Shown in pieces: positions 57,836-64,000 of a stretch of 64,000 nucleotides of DNA. The translations under genes and the position numbers were made by a program. A model generated the notes under the pieces. That model worked only from the letters and a program-made list of their open reading frames with translations, ran no database searches and was not told the DNA's origin. This DNA is from Protea cynaroides. Taxonomy: Eukaryota > Streptophyta > Magnoliopsida > Proteales > Proteaceae. The stretch covers positions 86,712,676 to 86,776,675 of the forward strand of contig CM053273.1 of NCBI GenBank assembly GCA_028583415.1. Direction: 5' to 3'. Positions within the stretch are counted from its first letter, which is position 1, and every line of letters begins with the position of its first letter.

Positions 57836-59745
57836 TGGGTGAGATTTATAGTATCGCCAACTTGTATACTCGCGTTCCTACAGAGAGTGGCAAGTGTTCT
57901 TCAGTGGGGTCCCAATTCTATTCTTTAATGGACTCGGGGTTTCCACTAACATGTCTTGAACTTCAAAATTTGTTTCTTGTGTTTCGAACTTATGCTGTAG
58001 GGTGAGGAGATCAAGTTGCTGTATCAGGTCTGCCATTGATTTCATAAGCCAATAATCTGTTTGTGACTTGTGCCTGAAACATGGATGGCATACACAGCCA
58101 GTTCTCTTTGATGGAATCTTGAAATGTCGCACACTCTGACGAGAAGGCTGCACTTTCTTTGTGATGACACCGATACGGCCACGCAGGTAGCCAATCTTAT
58201 TAAGGGGTGGGGAAGCTGAATTGTCTTTATTGAATTCTTCCCCATTTCGGCGAAGTCGCCGCGGCTTTGTATCGTCTTCTTGTTCGACAGGCTGCTTACA
58301 ATCAACCTGGTAAATTGATCCCAATCGAAGTCGACTCTAGCGACCTGTTTACAAGGAAATCCATTCTTGCCAGTTTTTTGTTTCTTAGGTATCTCGCTGG
58401 GCAATTTGTTGACAACCTCCGTCTCGTTTCTCCTTTTTTCTCCTGACTTGGGGTGTGTAAGGAGAAGGGCCTTGTTCATCGTCGCATACTTCTAGGCCCT
58501 AGTCATCAGTTCATCATAGGTCTGTGGTGTCCTTTTGTAGATGGATTTGAGGAGATCTTTGTCTTTGATGCAGCCCTGTAACGCCGGCATTTTCACTTTT
58601 GAGCTGATGTTCTTGATTTCAAGGGCCTCTCGATTGAATCTTGAAAGGTATGCCCGTAGGGTTTCTTTTAGCTTTTGCTTTACATTGATAAGGTTGGTTG
58701 AAGTCTTCTTTGGTGTTGTCTGGGTTTGGAAGTATTTGAAAAAGCGATCACTCAATTGATCAAAAGATTCAATTGAGTTGGCTGGCAGGCTGTTAAACCA
58801 GAGTCGCTTTGCTCCTCATAAAGTTAACGGGAAAGCTCGACAAAGGATTGCGTCATCATAACGGTGCAATACCATTAAAGCCTAAAAGTTGTCGAGATGC
58901 AACTGAGGATCTGTTGTACTGTCATACGGGTCGACTTTTGGCATAAAGAAATGTTCAAGCCTTGGGACGTCCATTATTTCCTTCGTGAAGGCCATGTCGG
59001 CGCAGTATTCTTTCTTTCTTGAAGCTCCTACGGATGTTGACTATTTCTTTTCCATTTCCGCCTTACAAGTTTGCATGGCAAGGAGTTGTTGCTCCAAAGA
59101 ACTCGTTGGGATGCTCGCCTGTGTTTCTTTCTCGGCGGCACGTCTCTGTTCCGCCATGTGACTTCTAATAGCAATTCTTTCTATCCGGTTAGCATTAACT
59201 CTGTCTCGTGCTTCATTGCTCAGTCGCTGAACACCTTCTGGCCACTGTCCCTTTCATGGTCTTGGGGGGCTACGAGTGCTTCCACATCTGAGTCTTGTCC
59301 TAGCAAATAGTCTTCTTCTTCCAGTTGATTATTTCTTCCCTCTGAATTAGGGAGATCTTTTTCAACAAGCAGATCTTGTGTTGGGGCTGGAGTTTTGGAT
59401 CTTGCCGGGTCCCTGGTGGACCGTTGGTGAGTTGGCTGTAGAGGCAGTTTGAGTAGGCATGTTAATTCTGCGAGTTTTTCATTCAGGGCGTTGAACTGAT
59501 CAACAGTAACATACTACGGTTCTGTTCCGTGACTTTCAGGGACAAAAGGTGGTGACTCACGGACGGTGGAGGAATTTGTGCCATTATTCCCTGGAGGAGG
59601 ATTGTTCTATGGCTGTCCATCATCTGGTATGTCGTCACTCCCATCATAATTGTTCTTGGGAGGTTGATTTCGAGTTCGTGCCATTGCCCAAGAAGTGTAA
59701 ATCTAGAATTCTTAAATTCACGTTCAGAGAAAATAGGCCCCACGG
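57836..59745 (-). pseudogene. Gag of element E, broken
   Basis: Starts at about 59681 with MARTRNQPP just inside the PBS. Low-complexity N-terminal half, then the gag core: FNSLPANSIESFDQLSDRFF, LKETLRAYLSRFNREALEI and KMPALQGCIKDKDLLKSI (about 58810-58540). A basic linker follows (57878-58479). Several frameshifts and stops. The core matches the retrotransposon gag domain of Tat-lineage Gypsy elements. Confidence 0.82.
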
Positions 59746-59757
59746 TGGGCACCAAAC
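59736..59757 (-). promoter_or_regulatory. Primer-binding region of element E
   Basis: Minus strand GTTTGGTGCCCACCGTGGGG directly follows the LTR end. Close relatives of plant Gypsy elements carry TTTGGCGCCCACCGTGGGG here, so one base differs. Confidence 0.75.
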
Positions 59758-60462
59758 TGTTGCTGCTGAAAACTGGATCTACTGATGTGCCCGTGTCCTA
59801 CAAGACAAATATAGAAGGTTAACAGAACCGGGACAAAGTTCCCGGTCTCCGCTCCGATGGTAAAATCAGTAATCAGAGTAAACAGTCCAAAGCTTCACCA
59901 AAATGGCTGGCTGGAGGGTGTGGAGATAGACAGAATTCAAGAAGGATGTAAAAGACAAGTGATCGTTAGCAAAGAACTCAGAAAATAACAATGTAGGAAC
60001 TGTCTTACCTCTTGACCGTTTATCAGTTTATATAGATTGAGAGAGTTCCAGATGATCTTCCGTCTTAACTGCCTAACTGCTAGGAGCGCACACGATATCC
60101 TCGCATTACCATAGGATAGAGATCCAACGACCAATCTTAATGCCGTGTTGCTTGTGATCAACAACCCTTGTAACTGCTGACGTGGTCGTTCCAAGAATGA
60201 TTAAAGAACTACGCACGCGCGCCTTACCATAGTCGCAAATAGACAAGTCGCTACCAATACGTGCGATGAAGGACCCAGTGCGGAACCGCAATGTCCTATC
60301 ATTTCGGCGAGATCATCCAGCGAGACGCTTACCAATGGTGACAAATGTCATCTCGCATGGAAGGATAAATTGAACTAACCAAGACACGTGTCAGCCTCCA
60401 GCATGTCAACGCCTAAGGACACGTGTCATCTCGTCACAGAAGGACAAAATACAGCATTAACA
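59758..60462 (-). repeat. 5' LTR of element E
   Basis: Minus strand TGTTAATGCTGTATTTTGTC to CAGCAGCAACA. Similar along its length to 54730-55437, with short indels. Confidence 0.9.
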
Positions 60463-61277
60463 CTCAATGAAACCGATGGATTCCATCAGAAATCTGCCCT
60501 TCTCGCAGGTTATGAGGGGGGACCAAGTAGAGGAGGTACTCGTTTTTGGCGCTGAAGCCTGGCATCGTGGCTCACTGTATTGGTTAGGGAAACACCGAGC
60601 AGATCCTTGACTTTCAGTGCTTTCTTGGAACAGTCATTGAGACAGGTGTTCATCTTGATCATCCACACCGATACGTGCTATGAGCTCGTCGAATTTATCC
60701 GCGTAGTACCTTGGTGTAGAGTATTAAGTTGATCATGGAGCCGTCGCAAGAAGGTTGAAAGCAAGTACTTGTCTTTCAAAAGGTCCTTCATTTCCTCCCA
60801 AGTGGTAGGTTCCTGGTGTTGCCGGTATAGTTTTGTTTCTTAGGAACACCATCATTCCCGTGTAGTACCTGTCATCTTGGTACGAGCAAGCTGCATTTTC
60901 CGGTCCTCCGACAATCGATACCAAGTGAAGTAGTCATCCAATGCGCACAGCCAATCATAGAAAAACTGTGGGTCATGCCGCCCATTATATTCCTTAAGCT
61001 CGAACTTTACCTCGTGTTGATCATAAACCGGGAAGTAATCACGGTAAGGATGGGTTGTCGGTAGCTCCTTAGGGGTGTGGCGACCAATGGCAAGCCGTTG
61101 TGAATGCCGCAGAGTTGGGCGAGGTCGGTTGACCTAGGATTGCGGCTGCTCCCCCTGTTGAGAATCAAGGTGTTGGTCGATGCTAGTGACCTCGGTCAGT
61201 TGTTGAATCAATTCGATAAGTTGGAGCTGAGTGGGATCAATGCCAGGAGCAGGAGGTTGTGAGTTTCTTTCAACCAT
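60463..61277 (-). pseudogene. Gag of element D, N-terminal part, broken
   Basis: Starts MVERNSQPPAPGIDPTQLQL at 61277, 18 bases from the LTR and just past the PBS. Stop at 61134. After a frame change it reads PYRDYFPVYDQHEVKFELKE, YNGRHDPQFFYDWLCALDDY and FTWYRLSEDRKMQLARTKM (about 61055-60880), the retrotransposon gag domain, then WEEMKDLLKDKYLLSTFLRR. Cut by element E at 60462. More stops follow. Confidence 0.85.
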
Positions 61278-61278
61278 A

Positions 61279-61293
61279 GCTCTGATCCCAAAA
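61279..61293 (-). promoter_or_regulatory. Primer-binding site of element D (Met tRNA type)
   Basis: Minus strand TTTTGGGATCAGAGC abuts the LTR. The usual plant form is TTGGTATCAGAGC. Confidence 0.8.
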
Positions 61294-61294
61294 A

Positions 61295-61841
61295 TAATGC
61301 AGATCCAAAACCGATATGGTGATTTATAATGATCGCAGGAATTCCCACAATAATAACTATCGAACTGTATCAATAAAAAGTTGTCATTGTCGTGAGCTAA
61401 CAGAGAGAGATAGAGTGTGGAATGCTGGGAAGGGATGATAATCGACCTATCTCAGGTGCAGTGCCTCTCACCCAACCATATCTCACCGATCTCACAAATG
61501 AAATAGCATACTATATTCTTCAGTGCCTTAACTTAGGCCATTACATCATGTAAATATAACTGAATGAAATCCTAATAGTGGCAAGCCTAACTATCTTTGG
61601 ACTGTAAATAACTGAGAATAAAAGTGTCGTAAAACTAAGGAAAGAAAAGTCTACAAGATTCTTCTAAAAGTGGACTGAATCAAAGTTATCAAATCTTTCC
61701 ATCCTGAAACATTCCATGTGAATTGCTTGTCACGTGAGTGCTTGCCTTGCGAGTACCTGCCTTGTGAGTACCAATGGTTAGACCAGCTACTTGTTTGGTT
61801 TCTTCCGGCTGTATTTGAGACCTGCAAACCGGTCTACATCA
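61295..61841 (-). repeat. 5' LTR of element D
   Basis: Minus strand TGATGTAGACCGG to GGATCTGCATTA, 547 bp, followed outside by CAATG. The last 78 bases recur at 50789-50866. Confidence 0.88.
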
Positions 61842-61846
61842 CAATG

Positions 61847-63525
61847 GTGCAAGTTCTGTGAGGAAGAAGAGAAAAAGAAATGGATTGAGAGGAGAGAGGA
61901 AACTTGGGAAATGCAGCTAACTAACAATCGAACCAAAAGAAACTTCAATTAGCAACTTAATAGGACATGATGTAAACTCTGGTCAAGTTTTGAGAGAATT
62001 TCCACTCTATCAATGAAAACCTAGTAGTGTCAAAGATAAAGAGACAGGTTGTGGAACAGGGGATGTAATTGTTAAAATTCTCGGTCAGCCAGAGAACTAA
62101 TTAGTAAATAGAATCTCATTGAAAATTATAAAATATTATAACAAATTCAGAAGATTGGCTCCCTCAAAATGGATCAAGAAGTTTTAGAGAAAAAGAAATA
62201 TCAGAACAAACAAGAACAGTGAAAGAAAGGTCCAGACAAACAATTGTTGAATAATCTGACCTACAAATGTGAATTAACATACTACAGCAATACAGAATGA
62301 GAAATCAATAGAACAGTAGCAATGCAAAAGCAGCAGCAGCAATCAGACAGGAAACAATGGTTTTGAATTTCCAGTGTCAAAGAAAAACTTCTTTAACTGT
62401 CCAAATGACCAGGTTATCATAGACTTACAAATTACAAAGCTTAAGTAAAAGTAAGGATCGGAATCGGTCAGAATTGGACAATAAATTTAAAATGTGGGAA
62501 ACACTTCTACTAAAACTTGACTAACCTAATGAATAAACAAATTTCGCTCCATTAAGAGTAAAGATAAAAATCGGACACTCCCAAAATGATGGAGACACAT
62601 TCCTTGAAGGACTTGATTAATTTAATTACTTTCACTCTTTAAGACTCTAAATCTAGTATCTGACCCAAAATTTATTCGACTCATCTACATGTACGAAAAA
62701 ACTATAAACTAATCCCTGTACTTGTAATTGAAGGCATACTTGTCATGGCATCAAAGTGATGGCGAACCACAATGGTACTAGGAGACACCTAGGTGGGACC
62801 AAGGTGCTTTGGGTTAATGAAGATAAAAAAATACAAAACATAAAGGGTAAAAATGACACCATAGAAAATTTCAATGTAGAAATGAGAAATGCTTAAGACT
62901 TATAACATGTGGAGGACCCAAGAGTCAACACTGGGTTTTAGATCTCGTCCTTGGGCCTTGAGGCCTGCCCTGTTGCTTAGCCTTGACCACTATGCTTGGA
63001 GGACTATTACAAAATAAACCCTAACTTAAGACCATGCGCTGAGAAACTTTTTTCACCTAATACTTTCAGTAGTAGAGACACTTTTCCTCCACTGCGAGAT
63101 GGACTTGCAGTGCCTGGTAGCGGTGGCCGCCTCATCCTTTCACACCCTCGCACTTGTCAAGGCGCGCGGTGGCATCTTGGAAATTGGGGTGCTGTGACAC
63201 CTTGCTTTGTTAGTACTTCTGTTTATCATTAGGTGTCTGATAAATGCCAAAGATTCATACAAGTACAGCAAGTATTGTATTTTAGTTATATGGATATTAC
63301 TGTACATACACTATATTTTTTGTCAATAGCACATGCAATTTTCACTCTGAAACCAACAACAAATAAAAATAAAATAAAAAAAGGTCCAGAAATGTTCTCT
63401 CTCTCTCTCTCTCTCTCTAACAAGTTATGTTTTCAATAAGTTACCAAATGACTCTCAGAAAATAAAAAGATAGGGACTGGGAAAGCACTTTAAGAGTGTT
63501 TTCCAAACACATCATGAGAATTTAC
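61847..63525. other. Intergenic or intronic DNA
   Basis: No ORF with domains. A purine-rich tract lies near 61860-61910 and a CT microsatellite at 63396-63418. Could include an intron of the minus-strand gene whose exon begins at 63727. Confidence 0.45.
63396..63418. repeat. CT microsatellite
   Basis: Uninterrupted CT run. Confidence 0.95.
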
Positions 63526-63727
63526 CTGGTTTCTCTGTTTTCAACTGAGAGTTCTTTCTATATTTCTTGGGTTGCCCCATCCATGTATCAGTGAACAGAT
63601 GGTTGTATTTCTCCAATATTCTATTTTTTTCTTCTGGTAAACCCAGCAACTCATATGCATCTGCCACTTTCTGCACAATTGATTTCTCTGGAGGTTTCCT
63701 GTCAAATGCTTCAAGGCCCTTGAAGAG
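63526..63727 (-). CDS. Likely internal exon of a minus-strand gene, possibly PPR-like
   Basis: On the minus strand an acceptor (TTTGGATTTTCTAG) precedes, and a donor (CAG/GTAAAT) ends, a 202-base open exon. It reads LFKGLEAFDRKPPEKSIVQK, VADAYELLGLPEEKNRILEK, YNHLFTDTWM and GQPKKYRKNSQL. The helical VADAYELLGLPEEKNRIL pattern resembles short plant PPR proteins of the THA8-like group (organelle RNA splicing factors), but I cannot confirm the family from one exon. Its reading is free of stops and the composition is protein-like. Flanking exons are outside what I can identify. Confidence 0.55.
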
Positions 63728-64000
63728 CTAGAAAATCCAAATGAAATAATAATATGAACAGAGGTCAGTACAAGATGTGGAGGTTGGCAGGCTAGAGATT
63801 AGGAAACAAGCCTAGTGCGAGAACCAGCAGCAACGATAATAGAAATATTTCTTTTCCCACAGGAGGTGGGCATAAAATTAGAGAACAAAAGAAAATTGCA
63901 ATGTCACCCTGCCGCATTCATCAACCAAGGGGGGAACATCCATCCTAAAAAAGTTTAAACCAATCTCAAAAGCAAAAGAAGCCACAATGTGGACCAAGGT
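63728..64000. other. Window end, probably intron of the minus-strand gene
   Basis: AT-rich, with stops in all frames. No second exon was recognised. Confidence 0.4.

Larger units (their letters stand above)
54730..60462 (-). mobile_element. Non-autonomous Tat-like Gypsy element (E) nested in element D
   Basis: Two LTRs of about 705 bp (54730-55437 and 59758-60462) flank 4.3 kb. On the minus strand: PBS, a gag region, a protease remnant, then no RT, RNase H or integrase. An ORF on the opposite (plus) strand lies before the 3' LTR. The PPT candidate is AACAAGGGGCAAT (55438-55450, minus). It sits in the zinc knuckle of element D. No matching target duplication was found. The LTRs differ at 7 of about the first 61 aligned bases, so it is not recent. 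Confidence 0.88.
50789..61841 (-). mobile_element. Ty3/Gypsy retrotransposon (element D), decayed and interrupted
   Basis: On the minus strand: 5' LTR (61295-61841), Met-type PBS, gag, protease, RT, RNase H, integrase, then only the last 78 or so bases of the 3' LTR (50789-50866). Exact CAATG flanks both outer ends (50784-50788 and 61842-61846), confirming one insertion. LTR termini are TG...TA. A MITE-like insertion (53565-54328) and Gypsy element E (54730-60462) interrupt it. Integrase reading runs straight into LTR sequence at about 50867, so an internal deletion removed the integrase C-terminus and most of the 3' LTR. Confidence 0.9.

Overview
The window is nuclear DNA of a flowering plant, probably a dicot. 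Evidence: long AT-rich intergenic stretches, GT-AG introns with U-rich 3' ends, plant-type Copia-like and Ty3/Gypsy retrotransposons, a plant L1-type LINE with DUF4283, CCHC and RNase H domains, and one multi-exon gene for a plant TPX2/WVD2-like microtubule protein. The species cannot be named from the sequence. No bacterial genes, operons or CRISPR arrays were seen.

Layout. 1-3.95 kb: AT-rich intergenic DNA with MITE-like repeats. 3.95-11.73 kb: one decayed LINE, broken by about 2.1 kb of organelle-like DNA (5.95-8.05 kb) and by a hAT-type MITE with an exact 8-bp target duplication (9341-10003). It ends in a poly(A) run followed by a foldback hairpin. 13.15-23.50 kb: a three-level nest, each level with a 5-bp target duplication: a non-coding LTR element (13152-23496), a large minus-strand solo LTR inside it (13785-19866), and a 2.3-kb plus-strand solo LTR inside that (14152-16469). 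A solo LTR of the outermost family lies 0.7 kb downstream in the opposite orientation (24181-24612). 25.4-30.1 kb: a cluster of foldback hairpins, at least three from one family, plus a longer TIR element. 31655-32092: another solo LTR.

34.4-42.6 kb: the one convincing host gene on the plus strand, a WVD2-like/TPX2-domain protein of 676 residues in nine coding exons (CDS 35175-42567). It has one GC-AG intron inside the TPX2 domain and five tandem 18-residue acidic repeats in its N-terminal half.

42.6-50.7 kb: intergenic DNA with a CACTA-like mini-element, 29-bp and 94-bp tandem repeats, a tRNA-shaped sequence with an abnormal anticodon loop (47636-47708) and a hAT-type MITE (50116-50633). 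50789-61841: a minus-strand Ty3/Gypsy element flanked by CAATG. Its polymerase is inactivated and most of its 3' LTR is lost. It is interrupted by a MITE-like insertion and by a second Gypsy element (54730-60462) that has gag and protease remnants, no visible RT or integrase, and an antisense ORF resembling the 'putative gypsy-type transposon' domain. 63526-63727: a likely internal exon of a minus-strand gene that runs out of the window, possibly a PPR-like protein.

The host genes show no functional link to each other. The window is mainly a record of layered transposon insertion, with relative ages readable from the nesting.
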